From the NCBI GenBank assembly GCA_031265635.1, contig JAISCK010000061.1, positions 1 to 33,959 on the forward strand: a stretch of 33,959 nt of DNA, in the 5' to 3' direction. Shown here piece by piece: positions 22,917 through 31,166 of the stretch; the first letter of the stretch is position 1; each line of letters starts with the position of its first letter. The DNA comes from Spirochaetaceae bacterium. Lineage in GTDB: Bacteria; Spirochaetota; Spirochaetia; Treponematales; Breznakiellaceae. Made by a program: the position numbers and the translations under genes. The notes under the pieces are model-generated. The model searched no databases. It was given only the letters and a program-made list of their open reading frames with translations, and had not been told where the DNA came from.

Positions 22917-24638
22917 ATGAAGAGATTCTTGTTACCCGGCATCGCGGCAGCGCTTGTTTTTAGCCTTGTTCTGGCCTGCGGTTCCACAGGTTCCGCCGCG
23001 GGCGGTATGACTCCCGGTACTTACCGGACAGAACAGCGGGGTTATGTAGACCAGATCAAGGTTGAAACCGTGGTAGACGGATCAAAAATTGTATCCGTGC
23101 GTATTACGGAAAACCACGAAACCAACGGCATCGGTTCCTTCGCCATACAGTGGCTGCCGGAACGTATAGTGCAGGCCCAATCGGTGGGAATTGATATAGT
23201 CAGCGGGGCGAGCTTTTCCAGCCGGGCCATTCTCGGCTCGGTAACCGAGGCTCTGCGGCAGGCCGGCGCCGATGTGGACAAATTTTCCCGTCCGCCGCCC
23301 AAACCTCCGGCAAGGGACCAGGAACTCTCGGTGGATGTTATCATAGTCGGCGCGGGAGGAGCGGGTTTAACCGCCGGAGTTGAGGCAAGAGTAAAGGGAA
23401 AAGATACCCTGATCATCGAAAAGATGGATATTCCCGGCGGAAACACCATACGTTCATCGGGGGGCTTTAACGTGGCGGGCAGTCCGGAACAGGTAGCCGC
23501 CCGCCGGGGCCGTTACAGTATTGAGGATTTTATCACCTATACCATGGAAGGGGGCCATAACCTCAACAACCGGGAACTTGTTACCTACATGATACAAAAT
23601 TCATCCGGGGTGGTAGACTGGCTCAAGACCCAGGGCATGAATCCCCAGATAGGAGAAACCTACGCCAGCTATACCGTGGACGGGGAAGCCAAGGGGCTGA
23701 TTCTGGACCTGCTCCGCCGCTATGAGTCCCAGGGGGGAAAGATCATGTACGGCGTAAGGGGTACGGATATTATCATGAATGGCGGCCGGGCCGCGGGTAT
23801 TGTGGCGGTAGACAAGCTGGGCGGAAAACTTACTATCCGCGCCAGGGCCGTGATTCTCGCTTCGGGAGGTTTTGGCGGCGATTTGGAAATGTGCGCCCGG
23901 CTGGATCCCAGCCTTGAGGGTTTTGTTACCGATAACAGCCTTGGCGCTACCGGAGACGGTATCAAGATGGCCGAGGCCATAGGCGCCGCCACCGTTGATA
24001 TGGAGCAGATACAGAGCCATCCTACAATACACCAGGCCAGTTCCACCATGCTTACCGAAGGGATACGGGGTTCGGGCGGTATTCTGATTAACACCGCGGG
24101 AAAGCGTTTTACCAACGAAAACACCTACCGTGATGTGGTCTCCGCTGCCATTTTGAGCCAGGATCAGGCCAAGGCCTGTATTCTCTTCAACAAAGAACTT
24201 ATGGATCACAATCCCAATGTACAGGGCTATTACGAGCAGGGACTGATTACCCCCTACAATACCCTGGACGATGTAGCCAGGTATATGACCGTGGACCCTG
24301 CGGTCTTAAAACAGACCGTAGCCACCTGGAATACCTATGTGGCAAATAAAAACGACCCCGAGTTTGCCAGCAGCTTTTCCTGGATACGGGATCTTTCCCA
24401 GGGGCCCTATTTTGCCCTTTGGGTCGCCCCAGGGATACATCATACCATGGGCGGCATAAAGATCAACGTGCGGACGGAGGTTCTTTCCGCCGGCGGTTCC
24501 ACCATTCCCGGTCTTTTTGCCTGCGGCGAAGTTACCGGAGGCGTCCACGGGGGTAACCGGGTCGGAGGAAACGCGATTCTGGATATACTGCTGTATGGCC
24601 GGGTAGCGGGAGAAAACGCCGCGGCCTATATACGCTAA
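22917..24638 (+). CDS. Lipoprotein FMN/FAD reductase, fumarate reductase type
   Basis: 573 residues. A signal peptide ends in lipobox LVLAC (Cys21), so it should be lipid-anchored outside the cytoplasm. An FMN-bind domain (about 33-122) has D93-I-V-S-G-A-S99, the site where ApbE-type transferases attach FMN; the acceptor here would be Ser rather than the usual Thr. The FAD domain starts with VDVIIVGAGGAGLTAG (about 139-153). By comparison with soluble fumarate reductase FccA, from memory, H368 (QSHPT), R405 (TYRDV), H508/H509 (IHHTMGG) and R548 (GNRVGG) are spaced like the four substrate and proton-donor residues. UrdA-type urocanate reductases have Tyr for the first. So fumarate or a similar unsaturated acid is the likely electron acceptor. 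There is no haem domain and no partner gene here. Confidence 0.88.
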   Translation: MKRFLLPGIAAALVFSLVLACGSTGSAAGGMTPGTYRTEQRGYVDQIKVETVVDGSKIVSVRITENHETNGIGSFAIQWLPERIVQAQSVGIDIVSGASFSSRAILGSVTEALRQAGADVDKFSRPPPKPPARDQELSVDVIIVGAGGAGLTAGVEARVKGKDTLIIEKMDIPGGNTIRSSGGFNVAGSPEQVAARRGRYSIEDFITYTMEGGHNLNNRELVTYMIQNSSGVVDWLKTQGMNPQIGETYASYTVDGEAKGLILDLLRRYESQGGKIMYGVRGTDIIMNGGRAAGIVAVDKLGGKLTIRARAVILASGGFGGDLEMCARLDPSLEGFVTDNSLGATGDGIKMAEAIGAATVDMEQIQSHPTIHQASSTMLTEGIRGSGGILINTAGKRFTNENTYRDVVSAAILSQDQAKACILFNKELMDHNPNVQGYYEQGLITPYNTLDDVARYMTVDPAVLKQTVATWNTYVANKNDPEFASSFSWIRDLSQGPYFALWVAPGIHHTMGGIKINVRTEVLSAGGSTIPGLFACGEVTGGVHGGNRVGGNAILDILLYGRVAGENAAAYIR

Positions 24639-24656
24639 GGTAAAATATACGGAGTT

Positions 24657-24685
24657 TTTCCCAAAACCCGTCTGGTTTTGGGAAA
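24657..24685. terminator. Perfect 12-bp hairpin after the reductase gene
   Basis: TTTCCCAAAACC (24657-24668), loop CGTCT, then the exact complement GGTTTTGGGAAA (24674-24685). The stem is perfect but no T tract follows on the plus strand. It may stabilise the 3' end or act with the second hairpin 11 bases on. Confidence 0.45.
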
Positions 24686-24695
24686 GCGCGGATAC

Positions 24696-24722
24696 AGGGT
24701 CCCTCTTTCAGGGACCCTTTCT
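24696..24722 (+). terminator. Terminator-like hairpin between convergent genes
   Basis: AGGGTCCCT (24696-24704), loop CTTTC, AGGGACCCT (24710-24718), then TTTCT on the plus strand. It lies between the reductase stop and the PAP2 stop and overlaps the latter by a few bases. It is a reasonable terminator for the plus-strand transcript; the T tract is short and interrupted. Confidence 0.6.
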
Positions 24723-25557
24723 ATATCCTGAACGACACCATCACCGAGCCCGGCGTGATATACAGGGAGTGGTTTTTGGGGGTTCCGCCGTTTACGAGGG
24801 GGCTGAAGCTACGGCCTACCGCCCTTCCCAGGGCATAGCCGATGAGGGCGCCGGCGACGCAGTCAGAGGCCCAGTGGGCAAAGAGGGACATGCCAAGGCC
24901 GATACAGGCGGCGTAGGTGTATGACGCGGCGACCAGAACAGGTTTGTCATGGTGGAGTTCCGCCATAACCGCGGCCATGGCAAAGGCGGTGGCGGTGTGG
25001 CCGCTCGGCCAGCCGTTAAAAACGCCGCGCCTGAAAAAGCCAAAGGCAAAGTCATCGCTGTAGTCAGGCCCGGCCCGTTTGTTCCCCAGTCCTATGCCCG
25101 GTTCTTCCCGTCCGGTAAAAACCTTTATTGCCGACGTAACGCCCATGCCCAAAAGAACCGCCTGCCCAAGGGCAAGCCCGGTTATGGCGAGGCCCGGATC
25201 GTTTTGGCTGTTCCCGTAGAGATACAGGCCCAGAGGCAGCGCCGCCGGAAGCAGGGTGCCCAAAAGACCGGCGGGCATGGCGGCGTAGGCAAGATTGCCG
25301 TTATTGTACGACATGCGGTTCCAGCGCCAGTCAATGCCGCTTTCCACGGCCCCGTAGGTAGCCAGGGAAGCGGCGAGGAAATTCAGCCCGTAATTATCGC
25401 TGAACGAATGGAGCGTATTGGTCCCTATCTTGTAAAATACCAATGAAAAAGGTACTTTTCCGCCCTCAGGCTGCCCCCCTCCGGGGAGAAGGGGTTCTCC
25501 GGCAGCCGCGCGGACAAGGCCCAGGACGATGTACAAAACAACGGCTCCGCGCCTCAT
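24721..25557 (-). CDS. PAP2-family membrane phosphatase
   Basis: 278 residues counted from the ATG at 25557, chosen because it opens with a signal-like MRRGAVVLYIVLGLV and lies 31 bases after the upstream stop; a longer frame to 25653 overlaps that gene. The three phosphatase motifs are present: K145-x4-R150-x2-P153 in KVFTGREEP, PSGH (184-187), and H228 with D232 in AHWASDCVAG. In the third motif the usual Arg after Ser is replaced, giving MSLFAHW. About six membrane segments fit a lipid or undecaprenyl-type pyrophosphate phosphatase, but substrate cannot be read. After the last segment there is a 25-residue tail ending in Phe-Arg-Ile. It probably shares a transcript with the zinc-ribbon gene. 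Confidence 0.85.
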   Translation of the reverse strand: MRRGAVVLYIVLGLVRAAAGEPLLPGGGQPEGGKVPFSLVFYKIGTNTLHSFSDNYGLNFLAASLATYGAVESGIDWRWNRMSYNNGNLAYAAMPAGLLGTLLPAALPLGLYLYGNSQNDPGLAITGLALGQAVLLGMGVTSAIKVFTGREEPGIGLGNKRAGPDYSDDFAFGFFRRGVFNGWPSGHTATAFAMAAVMAELHHDKPVLVAASYTYAACIGLGMSLFAHWASDCVAGALIGYALGRAVGRSFSPLVNGGTPKNHSLYITPGSVMVSFRI

Positions 25558-25588
25558 ACCGCCTGACAGCCGCTTTTCCGTCAAAAAA

Positions 25589-25813
25589 TTAAAATTTGCC
25601 CTTTGAAATGGCTTTTTCAACAGAGTCGGTAACAACCTTGTCATACCAGTCATAGCTAAAGGGCTGTTGGGCCCTGATTTCGGTCCTCAGAACGCCTTCG
25701 AGGCTGTCTTTACAGCCTTCGCATATATCGCGGGTTCCGATATGCCAATACGTCCGGTTGGGGACGGCGTTTTCAAGCGTGTGCCCGCAAACATCGCAAT
25801 ACAGGGTTTTCAT
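25589..25813 (-). CDS. Small zinc-ribbon protein, function unknown
   Basis: 74 residues with two CxxC pairs, C6/C9 in YCDVCG and C31/C34 in ICEGC, spaced like a zinc ribbon. The second half (about 45-74) is a short helical stretch with aromatic residues. A good AAGGAG precedes the ATG, so this is a real gene despite its size. I cannot name a family or role. It sits 31 bases upstream of the PAP2 gene on the same strand and diverges from the NeuB-like gene, with an inverted repeat in the shared region. Confidence 0.75.
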   Translation of the reverse strand: MKTLYCDVCGHTLENAVPNRTYWHIGTRDICEGCKDSLEGVLRTEIRAQQPFSYDWYDKVVTDSVEKAISKGKF

Positions 25814-25840
25814 AAAAAGCTCCTTGGGTATTAAAAAATA

Positions 25841-25866
25841 GCGATTTTTTATACTATCAAAATCGC
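25841..25866. promoter_or_regulatory. 8-bp inverted repeat between divergent genes
   Basis: GCGATTTT (25841-25848), a 10-base spacer containing TATACT, then the exact complement AAAATCGC (25859-25866). It lies in the 131-base AT-rich space between the zinc-ribbon gene (minus) and the NeuB-like gene (plus), where promoters of both should be. It could be an operator. For the plus gene the only translation signal is GGAGAG just before its ATG. Confidence 0.4.
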
Positions 25867-25944
25867 GTTCATATCACAAGAGTAATCATACCGTAAAACT
25901 TTGCAAATGTCGAGATAATATGATAAAAATCTTATGGAGAGAAT

Positions 25945-27075
25945 ATGAACCCTATAATCTGCCCCTGGGAACAGGAGCGCCCTTTTATCATTGCCGAACT
26001 GGGGACCGGCCACGGCGGGGACCGGGCCAGGGCCAGGGAACTTATAAACGCCGCCGCCGAATCAGGCGCGGACTGCGTTAAATTTCAAATGGTATATGCT
26101 GAAGAAATACTCCACCCCAAGACCGGGACGGTACGCCTTCCCGGAGGGGATATAGCCCTCTTTGAGCGCTTCAGGGACCTGGAACTGCCCCCTGATTTCT
26201 ATGCCGAAATGAAGGAAAAGGCCGAAAAACAGGGGCTTTTCTTCCTCTGCACCCCCTTTGGCCCCCGGAGCGCCGGGGAACTGCGCGGCCTCGCTCCCGG
26301 CGCGGTCAAGATAGCCTCGCCTGAACTCAATTATAGCGCCCTGCTCGAACTCGTAGGCGCCTGGGATCTTCCGGTATTCCTCTCAACGGGAATTTCCCTC
26401 CTTGCCGATATTGAGGCGGCCCTGGGCTTCTTTCCCAGGGAGAAGGTATGCCTCCTTCACTGCGTTACCAGTTACCCCGCGCCGCCCGAAGACTACAACC
26501 TCCGCCTCATCCCGAACCTTTCGGCGGTTTTCGGCTGCGCGGCGGGCCTGAGCGACCACAGCATGGACGCCTGCCTGGTTCCGGCCCTTGCCTCGGCCCT
26601 TGGCGCCAGGGTGATAGAAAAGCACTTCTGCCTTTCCCGTTCAGACCCCGGCCTTGACGACCCCATAGCCCTGCCGCCCGGGGATTTTTCCCGCATGGCG
26701 CGCCGGATAAGCAGCGTCTCCGACGCGCGGCGTTCCCTGGTTCCGCCCGGACCCGCTTTCAGGGGAATCCCGGCGCGGCTCCTTGGGGAACTGTACCGCG
26801 AATGGGGAAAAGGCCGGGTGGAAGAGGTTCTTGGCAGCGGCGTCAAGGTCCTTGCCCCTTCGGAAAAGGCCAATTACCTGACCACCCGGCGTTCCCTCCA
26901 CGCCATGAGGGACATACAGGCCGGGGAAACCATGGGAAAAGGCATGATAGGGGTTCTCCGCAGCGAAAAAAAGCTCAAACCGGGGCTTCCCCCTTCTTTT
27001 GAGGCGCTGGTAAGCGGGAGAAAGGCCCGGCGCTTTATTCCCGGCGGCCAGGGCATCGGCTGGGACGATATTTAG
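25945..27075 (+). CDS. NeuB/SpsE-type N-acylneuraminate synthase
   Basis: 376 residues. The TIM-barrel synthase part (about 1-290) has IAELGTGHGGD near residue 17, SGADCVKFQMV, TPFGPRSAGEL, KIASPELN, LSTGIS, LLHCVTSYPAP, GLSDHSM and ARVIEKHF, in the order expected for PEP-dependent sialic acid synthases. A C-terminal SAF domain (about 310-376) starts around YLTTRRSLHAMRDIQAGE, the antifreeze-like lid. Reaction by family: a 2-acylamino sugar plus phosphoenolpyruvate gives a nine-carbon acid. No NeuA, NeuC or other sugar gene is nearby, so the product and its use are unknown. Flagellin or surface glycan modification is a guess. A strong hairpin terminator follows. Confidence 0.88.
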   Translation: MNPIICPWEQERPFIIAELGTGHGGDRARARELINAAAESGADCVKFQMVYAEEILHPKTGTVRLPGGDIALFERFRDLELPPDFYAEMKEKAEKQGLFFLCTPFGPRSAGELRGLAPGAVKIASPELNYSALLELVGAWDLPVFLSTGISLLADIEAALGFFPREKVCLLHCVTSYPAPPEDYNLRLIPNLSAVFGCAAGLSDHSMDACLVPALASALGARVIEKHFCLSRSDPGLDDPIALPPGDFSRMARRISSVSDARRSLVPPGPAFRGIPARLLGELYREWGKGRVEEVLGSGVKVLAPSEKANYLTTRRSLHAMRDIQAGETMGKGMIGVLRSEKKLKPGLPPSFEALVSGRKARRFIPGGQGIGWDDI

Positions 27076-27097
27076 GCCCGGCCCCGGGCTTATTTTT
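27076..27097 (+). terminator. Terminator of the NeuB-like gene
   Basis: GCCCG (27076-27080), loop GCCC, CGGGC (27085-27089), followed by TTATTTTTG, directly after the stop codon. The stem is short but entirely G-C. Confidence 0.6.
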
Positions 27098-27293
27098 GAA
27101 CAGCCGCCTTCAATAATAGCAAATTCTGAAACCGGCCTATAAATTAAGGGTTTCCAAAAACAAAAAAAAAGGGTAGAATTAACAGTAGAAACCGCGCTTT
27201 GGCCGGTTTTTCAAAGCCGGTTTCATCAGAATCAGGTCCGTATTGACCGGATTTTGAAATTGGCTTGATATAAGAAAGTTGCCCGGAGTTTGT

Positions 27294-28097
27294 ATGGTCA
27301 ATATACCTACCGGACCTGCCCAGTATCTGGCCAGGTTCGCGGATCAAAGCGTAGCGTGCAGCCAGTATGCCCTGGCAAAACTGGGAGTAGACCGCTCGCA
27401 TTGTTTTTTGAAGATGGACGACTATATCATACTCTGCGCGCCCTTTCAGCTTGGATTCAAGCGCGCGATCTTTCTCGCTTCCCTTTCCAAACAGGAACTG
27501 ACTTTTTTCCAGCGCTATGTAAACGGCATCGTGGGGCTTTCCATAGCCTTTGCCCCGGGCAAGCAGGAACCCATCAAGCTCTACATACGCTGCACCCTTG
27601 TCACCGTGGGCCCCATGAAGGGCAGGGACAATGTGGGGCTTTTCGTGGTTGATTTCAAGAATACCCCCGACGACATGGCAAGCATACTGGGTAATTACCT
27701 TGAAACCCAGGAGCGCTTTAAGATACTTTCCGAGGACTACGGCAAAACCCTGATACGCATGAGCGCCGAAGTAGCCAAGCTGCTTGGGTATAATATGTAC
27801 GCCACCATTACCGAACCTGCCGGGAGCAGGCGCATCCAGATATACAACTTCAACACAAAAAAGCTGGAACACCTCGAAGCCGGTCTCGCCCAGGCGCGGA
27901 CGGCGGGAACCTCGGTGGCCTACCAGTTGTACTTCAAGAAGTACCGTATTTCCACAGCCGGGTCTATCGAGAGCTCCACCATGCTGCCCAAGGGCATAGT
28001 GCGTACTGTGGCAAATCTTTCATTCAGCCCGGAGCTTGCCGAAATTGTGGACGATTACTGGTTTCATACCCGTTCCAATCCCTCGGCCCAGGCATAA
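27294..28097 (+). CDS. Uncharacterised protein with possible PilZ-like barrel
   Basis: 267 residues, no signal peptide or membrane segment. I do not recognise a named family. The middle region (about 70-145), FFQRYVNGIVGLSIAF through LYIRCTLVTVGPMKG to NVGLFVVDFKN, has the alternating strands and the VG/VGLF pattern of PilZ or YcgR-N-like barrels, but no RxxxR motif for cyclic di-GMP is visible. A second mixed region (150-265) holds a VAKLLGYNMYATIT-type strand and a charged helix. The ATG at 27294 is preceded by GGAG five bases away; a TTG at 27279 is an alternative. It lies 9 bases before hisS, so the two are probably co-transcribed. Confidence 0.6.
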   Translation: MVNIPTGPAQYLARFADQSVACSQYALAKLGVDRSHCFLKMDDYIILCAPFQLGFKRAIFLASLSKQELTFFQRYVNGIVGLSIAFAPGKQEPIKLYIRCTLVTVGPMKGRDNVGLFVVDFKNTPDDMASILGNYLETQERFKILSEDYGKTLIRMSAEVAKLLGYNMYATITEPAGSRRIQIYNFNTKKLEHLEAGLAQARTAGTSVAYQLYFKKYRISTAGSIESSTMLPKGIVRTVANLSFSPELAEIVDDYWFHTRSNPSAQA

Positions 28098-28106
28098 GAA
28101 GCAATC

Positions 28107-29429
28107 ATGACAGGCATCATAGAACCAAGGATACTTAAAGGGTTTAGGGATTTCCCGCCCGAAGCCGAGATTACCCGGCGGAGCCTGGTGGAACGCATTG
28201 AGGCGTCCTTCCGTTTATACGGCTTTGTTCCCATAGACACCCCGGCCCTCGAATACGCGGAGATACTCCTCGGTAAGGGGGGCGGCGAAACGGAAAAGCA
28301 GGTCTACCGCTTTACCGACCAGGGCGGGAGGGACGTGGCCCTCCGCTTTGACCTTACCGTTCCCTTCGCCCGTTTCCTTGCCGCGCACCGGAACGAACTG
28401 AGTTTTCCCTTCAAGCGTTACCACATCGCCAAAGTGTGGCGGGGCGAAAACACCCAGCGGGGCCGGTACAGGGAATTTACCCAGTGCGATTTTGACATTG
28501 TAGGAAGCGGCGGCGCGGCGTCTGATTTCGAGATACTTCTTATGATGAAAACCACCCTCGCGGCCATAGGCGCCGGGGACTGTACCATTCATGTCAATCA
28601 CCGGGGCATTTTTAACCGCTTCCTCTCGCGGCTCGGCGCGGCAGGACAGGCGACAGACATACTGCGCATTGTGGACAAAATCGCCAAGACCGGCAGGGAA
28701 GAGGCCGCGCTCCAGCTTGCCGGGGTTCTGGACGAAAAAAAAGCCGGAGCCGTACTTGACTATATTGAACCCAGGGCGAATTTTGAGGAAACCCTTGCCC
28801 ATATCACCGAAGCGTCGGGCGGCGATACTCCTGAATCGCGGCACATGGAACGTATATGGCGTTATATGAACGACGCGGGCATCGCGTCTTCCTTCATTCT
28901 TGATCCTTCTATAACCAGGGGCCTTGACTACTATACCGGCATCGTCTACGAAAGTTTCCTTGCCGCTTTGCCTTCCATCGGTTCGGTATGTTCTGGCGGC
29001 CGTTACGACAACCTCGCCGGCCTCTATTCAAAAGAAGCCATAGGCGGCGTGGGCGCTTCCATAGGTCTTGACAGGCTTATCTCGGCCATGGAAAGCCTCG
29101 GCGTTTCAGGCCGGTCAGGAAGCTACGCGAAACTGGCCATTGCCTGCGTTGACGAGGAGGCGGGCGGCGCCTGCCAGAAACTCGCCGGATATTTCAGGGA
29201 AAAAGGCATAGCCTGCGAAGTAATGCTGGAAGCAAAAAAACTGGGCCAGCAGTTCATGCTGGCCGAAAAAAAGGGCCTTGCCTGGGTCATCATACCGGGC
29301 GAAAAACCCCTGTCCTCTCCCCTCTCGCTGCGAAACCTCGCGTCACGGGAAACAAAGGAAAACCTTTCCCTTGACCAGGCTATACTGGAACTGTCCGGGA
29401 CTTCGGGTTTCAGGACAGAGGATGCGTAA
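28107..29429 (+). CDS. hisS: Histidyl-tRNA synthetase
   Basis: 440 residues, a class II synthetase that charges tRNA-His. Motif 1 surrounds ETEKQVYRFTDQGGRDVALRFDLT, here in pieces: KQVYRFTD and LRFDLTVP. Motif 2 has KRYHIAKVWRGENTQRGRYREF with its conserved Arg residues (seen at 104-123), followed by QCDFDIVG. The histidine-specific GLDYYTG loop and motif 3 GGRYDNL and GVGASIGLDRL follow. The C-terminal ~90 residues are the anticodon-binding domain. There is only a weak AGAAG before the ATG. Confidence 0.96.
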   Translation: MTGIIEPRILKGFRDFPPEAEITRRSLVERIEASFRLYGFVPIDTPALEYAEILLGKGGGETEKQVYRFTDQGGRDVALRFDLTVPFARFLAAHRNELSFPFKRYHIAKVWRGENTQRGRYREFTQCDFDIVGSGGAASDFEILLMMKTTLAAIGAGDCTIHVNHRGIFNRFLSRLGAAGQATDILRIVDKIAKTGREEAALQLAGVLDEKKAGAVLDYIEPRANFEETLAHITEASGGDTPESRHMERIWRYMNDAGIASSFILDPSITRGLDYYTGIVYESFLAALPSIGSVCSGGRYDNLAGLYSKEAIGGVGASIGLDRLISAMESLGVSGRSGSYAKLAIACVDEEAGGACQKLAGYFREKGIACEVMLEAKKLGQQFMLAEKKGLAWVIIPGEKPLSSPLSLRNLASRETKENLSLDQAILELSGTSGFRTEDA

Positions 29430-29453
29430 ACTATCTTTTGCAAGGAGTGTACC

Positions 29454-30995
29454 ATGAAAATCTCCCTAGACCGCTTTTTTCTTGCCCTGATTCTTTCTTG
29501 TGGATTAACAGCCGGAATCAGCGCCCAGACCATACGGCCCGAAACAATCGCCGAACTTGATCTGGAAACCCAGCGTATCGCCGGCCTTATCGTCGCAAGC
29601 GTAAACGGCTTCCCCGGCGCGGACTCGATTACCCTGGGCGCTTCTTCGTTTTACCGTTCAGGAGAAGAGCCGCCTTTTGGTACCTACTGGAGCAGCGCCA
29701 TGCTCCAGTCATTAATCAACAGCCCCGGCAGGAATTTCAAGATACTTGATCCCTACTCCAATGCCGGCGGCGCGGGTACCCGGTTCAGGATAGGGGGAGA
29801 AATTGTCGCCATAGACCAGATCGTAAGAGTCTATACCAGGCTTGTGGATACCGAAGACGCCGCCATCATCGCCGCCTGGCAGAGCGATTTTGAGAACACC
29901 CCCCTTGTTTTTGAACTCATGAGAACCAACTCGGGCTCTTCATCCAACGTGCCCAGGGACAGCTATGAACCCGACAGCAGCCAAAATCCCGTGATCCTCG
30001 CGCCGGACCGGAGCCTGCGCAGGACCCTCCATAACGGCGACGAAGACTGGTTCTCAATACGTTCCTCAGGCCAGGGCGTTATTACCATAGAAATAGACGG
30101 GGACTTTGACGGCTACCTCGAACTCTACGACTCGCCGAACAACAAGATTGACGAAGACGACGATTCAGGAGAAGGGACAAACCCCCGCCTTGAGTTTTTC
30201 GCCGAAACCGGGACAACATACCTGATAAAGATGCGCGGCTACTCCGACAGCGCTACGGGAAGCTATACCATACAGGCGCTTTTTTCCAGCGTTCAGGAAA
30301 CTCCCATGGAACCGAACAATACCCGTAACCAGGCCTTTGCGGTGGGAATAGGCGATGTCATAACGGGGATTTTCCAGGGCAGCAATGACGCCGAATGGTT
30401 CAGGGTACAGGTTCCGCAGCAGGGGCTGCTCAAAGTCTACACCAGCGGTTCGCGGGACACCTGCCTCAAGCTGTACGACGGGCGGGAAAATCTTCTGTCC
30501 GAAGACGATGACGGCGGCGACAATCTCAACGCGCGGATCTCCTCGGTAGTGGAGCCGGGACTCTATTATATTGAACTCACCGAGTACAACGGCACTTCCG
30601 GCCTCTATACCCTTTATATTGAACTTACCGAAGCCCTGGGCACCGATGAATACGAGAACGACAACACCGCGGCAAACGCGAAACCCATAGAGGCAGAGGC
30701 CCAGAGGCGCACCTTTACCGACGGCAATGACGTTGACTGGGCCCGCTTTACCGTTGCCCGCGGAGGCTATTACGGCATCAGGGCCAGGGGAGAAAACAAC
30801 CTCCGCCTGGACACCTATATTGAACTTTACGACGCCGATGAAAACCTCATCGGAGAAGACGACGACGGCGGCGAAAACTACGATTCGTATCTCAGCGTTA
30901 ATCTGGAACCCGGCGACTATTACATCAAGGTTACAACCCTGGACAGTAACCCGCCCGAAGATTATTACCTGCTCAGCGTAGAGTTTTTGCGGTAA
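29454..30995 (+). CDS. Secreted protein with three PPC-like repeats
   Basis: 513 residues. A signal peptide ends around GISAQ (25), with no lipobox, so it is exported and probably periplasmic or surface. The N-terminal part (26-155) resembles the CsgG/LpoB-type alpha/beta fold: a paired SLINSPGRNFKILDP, then FRIGGEIVAIDQIVRVYTRLVD in pieces. Three repeats of about 110 residues follow (170-276, 284-391, 398-513). Each has a DEDWF/DAEWF/DVDWA turn, a LELYD or IELYD strand, an acidic DEDDDSG, SEDDDGG or GEDDDGG loop that could bind calcium, and a final YYIKV- or YLIKM-like strand: the pattern of bacterial PPC (pre-peptidase C-terminal) domains. No protease domain is present. AAGGAGTG lies before the ATG. 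Its partner and role are unknown. Confidence 0.82.
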   Translation: MKISLDRFFLALILSCGLTAGISAQTIRPETIAELDLETQRIAGLIVASVNGFPGADSITLGASSFYRSGEEPPFGTYWSSAMLQSLINSPGRNFKILDPYSNAGGAGTRFRIGGEIVAIDQIVRVYTRLVDTEDAAIIAAWQSDFENTPLVFELMRTNSGSSSNVPRDSYEPDSSQNPVILAPDRSLRRTLHNGDEDWFSIRSSGQGVITIEIDGDFDGYLELYDSPNNKIDEDDDSGEGTNPRLEFFAETGTTYLIKMRGYSDSATGSYTIQALFSSVQETPMEPNNTRNQAFAVGIGDVITGIFQGSNDAEWFRVQVPQQGLLKVYTSGSRDTCLKLYDGRENLLSEDDDGGDNLNARISSVVEPGLYYIELTEYNGTSGLYTLYIELTEALGTDEYENDNTAANAKPIEAEAQRRTFTDGNDVDWARFTVARGGYYGIRARGENNLRLDTYIELYDADENLIGEDDDGGENYDSYLSVNLEPGDYYIKVTTLDSNPPEDYYLLSVEFLR

Positions 30996-31002
30996 ATGAA
31001 AA

Positions 31003-31057
31003 CAACAACCGCGCGACAAAGTGGCTGCTTACGCAACGCCAAGGGGCGCGGTTGTTG
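31003..31057. repeat. 12-bp inverted repeat after the PPC gene
   Basis: CAACAACCGCGC (31003-31014) and its exact complement GCGCGGTTGTTG (31046-31057) are separated by 31 bases. It begins just after the stop codon at 30995 on the plus strand. No T tract follows, so a simple terminator is unlikely. The rest of the 171-base gap to the SDR stop holds nothing I can identify. Confidence 0.6.
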
Positions 31058-31166
31058 CTGAGGGGCGGTTACAGGGCCCCACCCCGCCGCCGTTTTTGAG
31101 CATGAACGGAAGGGCACAGCGTAAAGCTCTTTCCCTTAAAATACCCGAATGCGCTCTGCTGTAAAT

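Noticed and set aside
27125-27230. 10-bp inverted pair TGAAACCGGC / GCCGGTTTCA around 27126 and 27215
   Set aside because: About 85 bases apart with no consistent structure between the arms; could be chance in a GC-rich genome.
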